A stretch of DNA of 18,764 bases from JAUYLU01 sp038065675 (GTDB lineage: Bacteria; Patescibacteriota; Minisyncoccia; Phycocordibacterales; VMEP01). A program made the translations under genes and the position numbers. The stretch spans positions 1-18,764 of the forward strand of contig JBBTQM010000013.1 in the NCBI GenBank assembly GCA_038065675.1, read 5' to 3'. Shown here piece by piece: positions 1-5,449 of the stretch (positions are counted from its first letter, which is position 1; each line of letters begins with the position of its first letter). The notes under the pieces were generated by a model, which saw only the letters and a list, made by a program, of their open reading frames with translations, did no database searches and was not told where the DNA came from.

Positions 1-808
1 CGACACCGGCCGGATTGTAAACCAAGCAATCGCCCGCGCCTGTCCAGGTAAGGGTTGTTTTTCCTCCCGACGGGATTAATTTAGGTTTCGCCGTTATTGA
101 TATTCCGCTTGTATTGTTATTCAAATCCGCGCAAGACGTTTCCGGCGGAATGGATTGGGAACTGCAGGTTCCGTCGCAGAGGAATGTTCCGAAATTACGG
201 AGACCGCAGGTGTTATATCCGGTACTGCAGATTTTGCCGTAATTTGCTTCGCAGAGGAGGCGGGTACTGCTTGTAACGCCGCTAAAATCAATCCATCCAA
301 GAACATCATTCCCCCAAGCATAACCGGAGAGAGTGTTCACGTCCGCAGTAACGCTGTTTGTCCATGAGCCGGAAAGTCTGGCGAACCCGCTCCACCCGCC
401 GGCATCAGGGGACCCGCCGGAGAGCGCCTTAAACCACCCCGTTGCTTTTCCGGTTACCTTATCTATATTCGGCTCGCACGGCGCTTCCGGACAACCGGCG
501 ACATCGCCTGCGTTAAACGATATCCAGCCGATATTCGGACTCCAGGCAAAGCCGGAAAGATTCCCGCTATCCGGATTTGATTTGACCCCGTAGTCTGACG
601 TGCCGCAAGAATCGGTGTTTACGCAATTCATGGAAATCCATCCCGTTGTCGACGACCAAGCATACCCCCTTAAGTTGTCAGATTCGGCCGCGCTGGCAGA
701 TTTTTCCGTTGAGGATGAAAAAGCAAATAAAAAAAACAAAGCTATGGCCAAAAGCAGAGCGACGCGAGAGATTTCAGCTAAGGTAATATTCTGTTCAAGT
801 TTATTCAT
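1..808 (-). CDS. Secreted repeat protein with aromatic G-W-I units, N-terminal part, cut by window edge
   Basis: An open frame runs on the minus strand from an ATG at 808 to the window edge with no stop (269 codons visible). Residues about 16-32 are a hydrophobic signal segment, followed by a plausible signal peptidase site near S-A-S-A|A-E (residues 38-42). The exported part has at least three repeats of the form G-[YF]-A-W-x-x-x-x-G-W-I (beginning YAWSSTTGWI, FAWSPNIGWI and YAWGNDVLGWI), a Cys-rich stretch, then a segment (TTLTWTGAGDC) that resembles the start of an Ig-like domain. Repeats of this kind are common in predicted surface proteins of Parcubacteria. Its ATG overlaps the stop of the upstream gene as ATGA, so the pair is probably translationally coupled. 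The role is unknown; a surface or adhesive protein is inferred from export and repeats only. Confidence 0.85.
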   Translation of the reverse strand, partial: MNKLEQNITLAEISRVALLLAIALFFLFAFSSSTEKSASAAESDNLRGYAWSSTTGWISMNCVNTDSCGTSDYGVKSNPDSGNLSGFAWSPNIGWISFNAGDVAGCPEAPCEPNIDKVTGKATGWFKALSGGSPDAGGWSGFARLSGSWTNSVTADVNTLSGYAWGNDVLGWIDFSGVTSSTRLLCEANYGKICSTGYNTCGLRNFGTFLCDGTCSSQSIPPETSCADLNNNTSGISITAKPKLIPSGGKTTLTWTGAGDCLVYNPAGV

Positions 809-1134
809 AAAGAAGTAGGGATATCTGTTTTTAACTCATTCAATTTTTTTAGCATGTTTTCTGCTGATGTAGTCGCGGTATTTCCCCGTAATAAATTAAG
901 TGTTTCAATGACTTTTTTTTCATTAAATTCCGGAGAGGCGGTTTTTAATTTAGCGAGAGTTTTGTACATCGATGCCGACCTCTGTTCCTCGGGGGTTAGA
1001 TTTGAGTTATTTATTCCCCAAGACCAGGTTCCGCTTTTATAAAGTTTTGAGTAAAAATAATAAAACCCGGCCGAAAATATTATTAGTATTACAATTGATG
1101 CAATTATAAAATTTCGCGGGACCATGGGGGACAT
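805..1134 (-). CDS. Small single-pass membrane protein, unknown function
   Basis: This 109-residue protein has a short N-terminus, one clear membrane segment (about residues 9-28, rich in I, F and Y) and a hydrophilic C-terminal part with two likely helices (from T-P-E-E-Q-R and from A-E-N-M-L-K-K). I recognise no family. It is the first gene of a two-gene unit: its TGA overlaps the ATG of the secreted repeat protein by 4 bp. The topology suggests an N-in anchor with the C-terminus outside, perhaps an accessory of the downstream exported protein; that is inference from position. The start at 1134 is chosen because a TAAACT box lies 9 nt upstream. A second ATG at 1125 is possible; neither has a Shine-Dalgarno. 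Confidence 0.7.
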   Translation of the reverse strand: MSPMVPRNFIIASIVILIIFSAGFYYFYSKLYKSGTWSWGINNSNLTPEEQRSASMYKTLAKLKTASPEFNEKKVIETLNLLRGNTATTSAENMLKKLNELKTDIPTSL

Positions 1135-1143
1135 GTTGATTAC

Positions 1144-1152
1144 AGTTTAACA
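1144..1152 (-). promoter_or_regulatory. Possible extended -10 for the membrane protein/repeat protein pair
   Basis: On the minus strand, TG-T-TAAACT ends 9 nt before the ATG at 1134. It matches the TGn extension and 4 of 6 bases of TATAAT. The spacing predicts a transcript with almost no leader. Weak on its own, but it fits the pattern at other starts in the window. Confidence 0.35.
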
Positions 1153-1227
1153 GAATAATGAATTTTGTGTCTACTCGGATATTCACCTTTAACTGTTTTA
1201 CTTAATGACTTATTGAACCGGACTCGT

Positions 1228-1233
1228 TATAAT
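1228..1233 (+). promoter_or_regulatory. -10 box (TATAAT) of the first response regulator gene
   Basis: A perfect TATAAT lies 6 nt before the ATG at 1240, so transcription would begin at or next to the start codon. No convincing TTGACA is seen 16-18 bp upstream. This supports the start at 1240 over the in-frame ATG at 1165, which lies upstream of the box. Confidence 0.5.
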
Positions 1234-1239
1234 GAATTA

Positions 1240-1641
1240 ATGAGCACGGGAACACGACAAAAACCATCAATTTTGATAGCTGAGGACGACCAATTTTTAT
1301 CGGCTCTTGCCGCTGAGCATTTTATAAAAGAAGGCTACGAGGTGGCGACCGCTCAGGGGGGAGAAGAGGCGATAATGTCCCTTGAGAAGAATATTCCGGA
1401 TATAATGCTTTTGGACATAATTATGCCCGGGATGGGCGGATTTGAAGTCCTTAAAAAGGTGCGCGCTGACGACCGATATAAAAATATGTCTATAATAGTT
1501 TTTTCCAATCTTGGTCAGCAAAGTGAAATTGAAGAAGCGAAAAAGCTTGGAGCGGACGATTTTTTGGTCAAAGCCAGATTTACCTTAAAAGAAGTAATGG
1601 GCAAAGTTGGCGCTCTTATTGCGAAAAAAAGAGGGGAGTAA
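1240..1641 (+). CDS. Single-domain response regulator (CheY-like receiver)
   Basis: This 133-residue protein is a receiver domain with nothing added. The acidic pocket is E15-D16-D17, the phospho-acceptor is D59 (L-L-D-I-I-M-P-G-M-G-G), the switch Ser is S89 (V-F-S-N) and the conserved Lys is K111 (L-V-K-A). All catalytic positions are present, so it should accept phosphate. There is no output domain, so it would act by protein-protein contact. No histidine kinase lies in the window. The S-N pair after the switch strand is shared with the second receiver inside the pilus locus (8214-8606), hinting at related partners. A longer reading from 1165 adds 25 unconserved residues and begins upstream of the TATAAT box, so it is not preferred. 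Confidence 0.9.
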   Translation: MSTGTRQKPSILIAEDDQFLSALAAEHFIKEGYEVATAQGGEEAIMSLEKNIPDIMLLDIIMPGMGGFEVLKKVRADDRYKNMSIIVFSNLGQQSEIEEAKKLGADDFLVKARFTLKEVMGKVGALIAKKRGE

Positions 1642-1679
1642 TTTAATAAACTTTGGATTTAAACAGGCCAAACGTTAGC

Positions 1680-1721
1680 GTTTGTATGTCGTTTATTGTA
1701 TGTTGTTAGTTGTAAGTTATT
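1680..1721 (+). repeat. Degenerate period-7 array upstream of the tRNA-Ser 5' remnant
   Basis: Six successive 7-base units can be laid out from 1680 (first GTTTGTA, fifth AGTTGTA) with T at position 3 in all six and G-T at positions 5-6 in the first five. The array ends where the tRNA-like 5' copy begins. It is the most degenerate of the period-7 arrays in this window. Confidence 0.45.
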
Positions 1722-1741
1722 TTGGAGACGTGGCTGAGTGG
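1721..1741 (+). pseudogene. tRNA-Ser 5' end remnant
   Basis: A 21-nt sequence here (three T, then GGAGACGTGGCTGAGTGG) is repeated exactly at 1874-1894, where it begins the intact tRNA-Ser. After this point the match stops: no D-stem partner, proper anticodon loop or T-arm follows, and the next bases form palindromes. This is a broken copy, not a second tRNA. Confidence 0.75.
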
Positions 1742-1845
1742 ATAAAAGGCAAACTGCTTTGCCTTTTATCCGATTTCGCGAAGCGAAAATTGCCGATGCC
1801 GGTAGGCTGGCAATAGGAGGACGAACTTGTTCGAACACTCAGCCA
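1731..1845. repeat. Multi-arm palindromic element closed by tRNA-derived ends
   Basis: The ends are perfect 10-base inverted repeats: TGGCTGAGTG (1731-1740) and CACTCAGCCA (1836-1845). Inside are four further inverted repeats in series: a 14-bp stem with a CTGC loop (1740-1771), TTTCGC-GAA-GCGAAA (1774-1788), ATTGCC...GGCAAT with an inner GCC/GGC (1789-1814), and CGAAC-TT-GTTCG (1822-1833). Folded, this gives a closed junction with four arms. The left end is tRNA-Ser 5' sequence. It could be a structured RNA, a miniature mobile palindrome, or stacked insertions; the sequence alone does not decide. Confidence 0.65.
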
Positions 1846-1855
1846 TTTCTATAGT

Positions 1856-1872
1856 ATGATGCGAAGCATCAT
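1856..1872. repeat. Perfect short hairpin with GCGAAGC core
   Basis: ATGATGC-GAA-GCATCAT: 7-bp arms around a GAA loop, immediately upstream of the intact tRNA. The 7-base core GCGAAGC is known to form an unusually stable DNA mini-hairpin. The hairpin at 1774-1788 has the same core. Confidence 0.7.
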
Positions 1873-1876
1873 GTTT

Positions 1877-1963
1877 GGAGACGTGGCTGAGTGGTCTAAA
1901 GCGGCTCCGTGCTAAGGAGTTAAGGGGTTAAACCCTTCAGAGGTTCGAATCCTCTCGTCTCCG
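1877..1963 (+). tRNA. tRNA-Ser (anticodon GCT)
   Basis: An 87-nt class II cloverleaf. The acceptor stem GGAGACG (1877-1883) pairs fully with CGTCTCC (1956-1962), with discriminator G at 1963. The anticodon stem CTCC/GGAG (1905-1908, 1916-1919) holds the loop GTGCTAA, anticodon GCT at 1911-1913, reading AGC/AGU serine codons. The long variable arm AAGGG/CCCTT (1922-1926, 1933-1937) is typical of tRNA-Ser. The T-arm is AGAGG-TTCGAAT-CCTCT (1939-1955). CCA is not encoded, so it must be added by a CCA-adding enzyme. Partial copies of its 5' and 3' ends lie on either side. Confidence 0.95.
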
Positions 1964-2101
1964 TAACGATTTGCGTGGAAGACCTTAATGGTCTTTCGCG
2001 CGAAGAGTCGTGGCAGGGACGGAGGATTCGAAAAGGTTCTTTAGATATTTTGCGAGCGTAAGCGAAACAAAATATCAAAAACCTGTACTGAAGCTGTAAG
2101 C
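1964..2101. repeat. Palindrome-rich spacer downstream of tRNA-Ser
   Basis: No plausible gene. Inverted repeats seen: AAGACC-TTAAT-GGTCTT (1979-1995), TTCGCGCGAA (1995-2004), and GATATTTTG/CAAAATATC (2044-2052, 2068-2076) with a GC-GTAA-GC mini-stem inside and GGTT/AACC outside (2035-2038, 2080-2083). A stretch at 2014-2032 (GGCAGGGA...GGATTCGAA) is largely the reverse complement of the tRNA 3' remnant at 2102-2115, giving a further possible outer stem. Confidence 0.6.
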
Positions 2102-2141
2102 TTTGAATCCCTGCCTGCCGGCAGGCAGGCTCTCGTCTCCG
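2102..2141 (+). pseudogene. tRNA-Ser 3' end remnant split by a 20-nt palindromic insert
   Basis: TTTGAATCC (2102-2110) and TCTCGTCTCCG (2131-2141) match the intact tRNA's TTCGAATCC (1944-1952) and TCTCGTCTCCG (1953-1963), with one mismatch in 20. Between them sit 20 extra bases (2111-2130). The CCTGCC-type palindrome occupies 2110-2129. The copy is followed by six T, which with the GC-rich palindrome could act as a terminator. There is no complete tRNA attached to it. Confidence 0.7.
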
Positions 2142-2177
2142 TTTTTTAAATTTTTCTAACAGAAAAAGAAAATAAAT
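2139..2177 (+). repeat. 39-bp direct repeat, left copy, flanking the GrpB segment
   Basis: These 39 bases recur at 2922-2960 with one difference (A to G in CTARCAG). The repeat contains a small hairpin, TTTTTCT-AAC-AGAAAAA. Its first three bases are the last three of the tRNA-Ser 3' remnant, and it ends directly at the ATG of the GrpB-family gene. Confidence 0.85.
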
Positions 2178-2717
2178 ATGATAAATAGAAAATACTCGCT
2201 TTCCGAGTATGACCCGAACTGGATTTCTAAATTCAACTCAATAAAGGAACTGTTATCGGAAGTGTTTGGCGACAAAGCTCTCATGATTGAACATGTGGGG
2301 AGCACTTCTGTTCAAGGGATGAAGGCGAAACCTCTTATTGATATTTTGGTTGTCGTTGAAAAATTGGAGTCATTTGAAAAAGAAAAAGAATTGATGGCTA
2401 AAGCTGGATATGAATGGCATTACTACCCCGACCCAGAGGGGCTGTCCTTTTCCAAGTTTGATCCAGACGGTGAAAAAACTGAGGGGATACATATATGTGA
2501 AAAAAATTCACTGTGGGTGCGTCAATTTATTGTGATACGTGATTATTTGAGGGCCCATCCAGAGAAAGCAAAAGAATACTCGGAATTGAAACAGAAAATT
2601 GTAGAGATTTATCCGAATGACTATCTTGCATATCGTAATGCAAAAACCCCATTTTTAGATCAATTGAAACAAGCAGCGTATTTATGGGAGAAGAGGCGGT
2701 TAAATGACAAGCAATAA
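2178..2717 (+). CDS. GrpB family protein (UPF0157, nucleotidyltransferase fold)
   Basis: This 179-residue protein has the hallmarks of the GrpB/UPF0157 family: an N-terminal Y-[DN]-P-x-W motif (residues 11-15), I-E-H-V-G-S-T-S-V (about 37-45, the G-S motif of nucleotidyltransferase-like folds), K-P-L-I-D-I-L-V (51-58), and a C-terminal Y-x-x-x-K-T/P-F segment. The length is usual for single-domain members, which are also found fused to dephospho-CoA kinase. The substrate is not known with certainty. The gene stands alone, bounded on both sides by 39-bp direct repeats, which suggests acquisition or duplication as a unit. The ATG follows the left repeat directly and no Shine-Dalgarno is visible (an AGAAAAAG run is the closest). 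Confidence 0.9.
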   Translation: MINRKYSLSEYDPNWISKFNSIKELLSEVFGDKALMIEHVGSTSVQGMKAKPLIDILVVVEKLESFEKEKELMAKAGYEWHYYPDPEGLSFSKFDPDGEKTEGIHICEKNSLWVRQFIVIRDYLRAHPEKAKEYSELKQKIVEIYPNDYLAYRNAKTPFLDQLKQAAYLWEKRRLNDKQ

Positions 2718-2921
2718 CTAACTGTGCGTTTATTTAGGTCTTGTTCTTGTTAAAATTGAATGGCGAGACACCATATTATATTTCTGATTTTGCGCGCGCA
2801 AAATCAGAAATTGCGGAGAACATTTTTCTGCGGGGCACGCGAGCGGAGCGAGCGGCGGCGGGGCGGTTCAGTCCTCGTCCGGATGTTCGTCAAAGTAGGT
2901 TCGGATTTTAACCAAAAGGTA
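2718..2921. other. Non-coding tail of the GrpB segment
   Basis: No gene is supported. The stretch holds the perfect 32-bp palindrome described separately, a tandem GCGAGCG...GCGAGCG motif (about 2839-2854) with GC-rich surroundings, and GGTT...AACC plus GGTACC just before the right-hand direct repeat. A 60-codon frame from 2760 crosses the palindrome and looks like translated repeat. Confidence 0.5.
2780..2811. repeat. Perfect 32-bp palindrome
   Basis: The left half ends in CTGATTTTGCGC and the right half begins GCGCAAAATCAG, 16 bp per arm with no loop and no mismatch. There is no T-run after it, so a simple terminator is unlikely. It may be a cruciform-forming element or a mobile palindrome remnant. 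Confidence 0.85.
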
Positions 2922-2960
2922 CCGTTTTTTAAATTTTTCTAGCAGAAAAAGAAAATAAAT
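2922..2960 (+). repeat. 39-bp direct repeat, right copy
   Basis: 38 of 39 bases match 2139-2177, 783 bp upstream. It ends five bases before the comF stop codon (2966-2968, minus strand), so the two copies enclose exactly the GrpB gene plus its palindromic tail. Confidence 0.85.
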
Positions 2961-2965
2961 TTAAT

Positions 2966-3619
2966 TCAGTGAGAAAGAGCGGCCAGATAAACCTTGCGCG
3001 CTCCAGCCGACATAAGCGCTCTTTTGGCATCAAGTAATGTGGCGCCGGTTGTGGTTACATCGTCTATTACGAGAACTGTTTGCCCGCGGACGCTTTCCGG
3101 GCGCGCGGCCGAAAATGACATGGCGGCGTTCTCTACACGTTTATTTTTTTCTTTTATTTCCATTTGCGGCAAAGTTTCTTTTATTTTTATAATAATATCC
3201 GGCGAGTATTTAAAAATTATTCCTCCATCAAGTTTGGCAATTTCTTTCCCAATAAGCTCTGTTTGATTGAATCCCCTCCCCCTGCGTTTCCCGGGATGGA
3301 TGGGGATAGGAACCAATAATATTTGTTTGTTGCCGGAAAAAAGTTTTACCTCGGACATTTTTTCAGCCAGATTTTCCCAAAATAATTCCCCTATAATTTT
3401 GGCGATATCGCGTCCGCCTCTGTACTTTAATTTCCATATAAGCGCCGAAAGCGCTGTCTTGCGGTATTTATAAAAAGTTTCAATTTCCGGGTTTGGAGAA
3501 TTTTGCGAACGCGGTAGAACGGAGCGGCAATGGAGGCATAAATAGCCCCCAGTTTTGCCGCATCCGGCGCACCGCGCCGGGAAAAGAAAATCAATAATGT
3601 GTCCAAATAATCCAAACAT
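2966..3619 (-). CDS. comF: ComF family protein (phosphoribosyltransferase-like, DNA uptake)
   Basis: This 217-residue protein has the two parts of ComF. The N-terminal zinc-ribbon-like part has C17, C20, C28 and C31 (C-A-G-C...C-L-H-C). The C-terminal phosphoribosyltransferase fold carries the PRPP loop V-I-D-D-V-T-T-T-G (about residues 184-192) and the family motif G-R-G-F-N-Q (near 116-121). Length is normal. ComF acts in natural transformation downstream of pilus-mediated DNA uptake in other bacteria; its exact reaction is unsettled. It is divergent from pilM with only 56 bp between the starts, so shared control with the pilus locus is plausible. No Shine-Dalgarno is seen at the ATG. Confidence 0.92.
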   Translation of the reverse strand: MFGLFGHIIDFLFPARCAGCGKTGGYLCLHCRSVLPRSQNSPNPEIETFYKYRKTALSALIWKLKYRGGRDIAKIIGELFWENLAEKMSEVKLFSGNKQILLVPIPIHPGKRRGRGFNQTELIGKEIAKLDGGIIFKYSPDIIIKIKETLPQMEIKEKNKRVENAAMSFSAARPESVRGQTVLVIDDVTTTGATLLDAKRALMSAGARKVYLAALSH

Positions 3620-3653
3620 TCTAGAATATTGTGCATTCCGTGGGGCTATGGCG

Positions 3654-3662
3654 TGATATACT
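3654..3662 (+). promoter_or_regulatory. Extended -10 promoter of the pilM-pilC locus
   Basis: TG-A-TATACT, a TGn-extended -10 with 5 of 6 consensus bases, lies 13 nt before the pilM ATG at 3676, predicting a leader of only about 6 nt. It lies downstream of the in-frame ATG at 3631, so that longer start would not be on this transcript. Confidence 0.5.
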
Positions 3663-3675
3663 TATACAAAACAGT

Positions 3676-4803
3676 ATGGAAAACCCCCTGAAGAATTTCT
3701 TTAATTTTAGCAGGTTTTTCCGGTCAGGCAGCGAGAGTGCCGTTGGCATTGATATAGGCTCGTCGTTTATCAAGATAGTTCAGCTTAAAAAGAAAGGCGG
3801 CCGGGCGATTCTTGAGACATACGGCGAGCTCGCGCTTGGTCCTTATGCCGGGCTTGTTACCGGGCAGATAACCAATCTTTCCGGCGATAAGCTTGCCGAA
3901 GCGTTAAGCGACATTCTCAAAGAGGCGCATGTTTCCACTAAAAGCTCGGCGATATCAATTCCTTTTTCGGCAAGCCTGATTTCCCTCATAGAACTTCCAA
4001 AAGCATCGGAAAATCAGCTTGATACCGTTATCCCGCTTGAAGCGCGAAAATATATTCCCGTTCCTATCAGCGAGGTATCTCTTGATTGGTGGATTGTCCC
4101 TCGCCGCGACGAATATGAGACCGAAGCTGAAAAAAAACCCGACCCCAAGACTCAAAAGATTGACGTTATGATTGCCGCAATACACAACGACACCATAGAT
4201 AAATATAAAGACGTAATCAGAAGAGTCGGGGTCACGGACGTATTTTTCGAAATTGAAACGTTTAGCACCATCCGTTCCACATTCGGCCACGACATGAAGT
4301 TGATTATGGTTCTGGACATGGGGGCGGGTACGACCAAGCTGTCAATAGTTGAACACGGAATCGTCAAAAGCTCACATGTAATATCCCGCGGTTCGCAGGA
4401 TATTACCGTAGCCCTGTCAAGGTCGCTCAGTATAAGCCTGGAATCGGCGGAAGAAATGAAGCGCGCGTACGGCTTAATCGGCAAAGAAGGCAGTCCGGAA
4501 ATAGCAAAAACAGTTTCGCTGTCCACAGATTATATTTTTTCTGAAGTAAATAGGGTATTATTAAACTACGAGAAGAAGTACAATAAAACCATTGATAAAG
4601 TTATTCTTACCGGTGGGGGAGTTCTTCTTCGCGGTTTTAAAGAGGCGGCCGTCTCTATATTAAGAGCGGAGGCGCTTTATGGAGACTCTTTTTCGAAAAT
4701 TGAGTTCCCGGCATTTCTGGGAGACACATTAAGAGAGGCCGGACCTGAATTTTCGGTTGCGATAGGGCTTGCCTTGAGGAAACTTCAGGAAAACAATCCA
4801 TAG
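3676..4803 (+). CDS. pilM: Type IV pilus assembly protein PilM (actin-like ATPase)
   Basis: This 375-residue protein has the actin/FtsA fold signatures: V-G-I-D-I-G-S-S-F (residues 23-31, phosphate 1), V-L-D-M-G-A-G-T-T-K-L (about 212-222, phosphate 2) and L-T-G-G-G-V-L-L (about 310-318, adenosine motif). PilM sits in the cytoplasm, binds ATP and docks on the N-terminal tail of PilN to build the alignment complex. It is followed by PilN-, PilO- and PilP-like genes in the usual order. ATG 3676 is chosen over 3631 because the extended -10 lies between them and the first 15 residues of the longer form are unlike PilM. Length is close to the family norm (about 350). Confidence 0.95.
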   Translation: MENPLKNFFNFSRFFRSGSESAVGIDIGSSFIKIVQLKKKGGRAILETYGELALGPYAGLVTGQITNLSGDKLAEALSDILKEAHVSTKSSAISIPFSASLISLIELPKASENQLDTVIPLEARKYIPVPISEVSLDWWIVPRRDEYETEAEKKPDPKTQKIDVMIAAIHNDTIDKYKDVIRRVGVTDVFFEIETFSTIRSTFGHDMKLIMVLDMGAGTTKLSIVEHGIVKSSHVISRGSQDITVALSRSLSISLESAEEMKRAYGLIGKEGSPEIAKTVSLSTDYIFSEVNRVLLNYEKKYNKTIDKVILTGGGVLLRGFKEAAVSILRAEALYGDSFSKIEFPAFLGDTLREAGPEFSVAIGLALRKLQENNP

Positions 4804-4839
4804 TTCATGCAGTTTATATAAAATTTAATTCCAAACGGG

Positions 4840-5445
4840 ATGGATTCCCAAACTACATCGTTCATACCAAAGAAGCCGCTTGCGAAGGATTCTTCAATAC
4901 ATGAAGCCCCGGTCGGCATTTTAATGCTTATTTCAACGCTGGTCTTTTTCGTGAGTATTCTCGGTGCCGCCGGGGTTTATTTCTATAAATCTCTTTTGAC
5001 AAAACAAATTGAACAATACAGTACTTCGCTTGAGCGGGCAGAGAAAGCGTTTGATTCAGGTCTTATTGTGGAACTTGAGCGCTTGGATAAGCGCATTGAG
5101 TCCGCGAAAGAAATTTTAGGAAAGCACGTTGTGGTTTCGCCGGTTTTCTCGCTTCTTGAAGAAACGACTATCCCGCAGGTGCGTTTCAATAGATTTTCTT
5201 ACACCTTGAGCCCCGATGGCCAGGTGTATGTTGAAATAGGGGGCCAGTCTCGGGGGTATACTTATGTAGTGGTGCAATCGGATGTTTTGAGCAAAAACAA
5301 ATATATTTCCAACCATATTTTTTCCAACCTTAATCTGGACAACTTGGGTAACGTTATTTTTGCCCTTTCCGCGGTATTGGACCCGATTTTGATTTCTTAC
5401 GATTCGTTTGTTAACCGCGGCGGGGATTCTTCCGGCGTCCAATAA
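4840..5445 (+). CDS. pilN: PilN-like type IV pilus assembly membrane protein
   Basis: This 201-residue protein has a cytoplasmic N-tail (about 25 residues), one membrane segment (about 26-48), a coiled-coil-like stretch (about 55-95) and an extracytoplasmic alpha/beta part. This architecture and the place between pilM and the pilO-like gene identify it as PilN-like. Canonical PilN has an I-N-L-L-P-type motif in its tail that binds PilM; here the tail reads S-F-I-P-K-K-P-L, so the docking peptide is different or diverged. The start follows pilM by 36 bp; only a short GGG precedes the ATG. Confidence 0.8.
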   Translation: MDSQTTSFIPKKPLAKDSSIHEAPVGILMLISTLVFFVSILGAAGVYFYKSLLTKQIEQYSTSLERAEKAFDSGLIVELERLDKRIESAKEILGKHVVVSPVFSLLEETTIPQVRFNRFSYTLSPDGQVYVEIGGQSRGYTYVVVQSDVLSKNKYISNHIFSNLNLDNLGNVIFALSAVLDPILISYDSFVNRGGDSSGVQ

Positions 5446-5449
5446 AAAA

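Noticed and set aside
155..818. Three plus-strand open frames (155-367, 333-593, 600-818)
   Set aside because: They are shadows of the minus-strand secreted repeat protein, which has a signal peptide and repeats and is open across the whole region.
1165..1239. Upstream ATG extending the first response regulator by 25 residues
   Set aside because: The extension is not receiver-like and begins upstream of a perfect TATAAT that sits 6 nt before the internal ATG.
1724..1845. A second tRNA-Ser gene
   Set aside because: Only the first 18 tRNA bases match; D-arm pairing, anticodon loop and T-arm do not form. The palindromes explain the rest.
2760..2942. 60-codon open frame after the GrpB gene
   Set aside because: It crosses a perfect palindrome and a GCGAGCG tandem, and its product (A-R-E-R-S-E-R-R-R) looks like translated repeat.
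3631..3675. Longer pilM start
   Set aside because: The extended -10 lies between this ATG and the one at 3676, and the extra residues do not resemble PilM.
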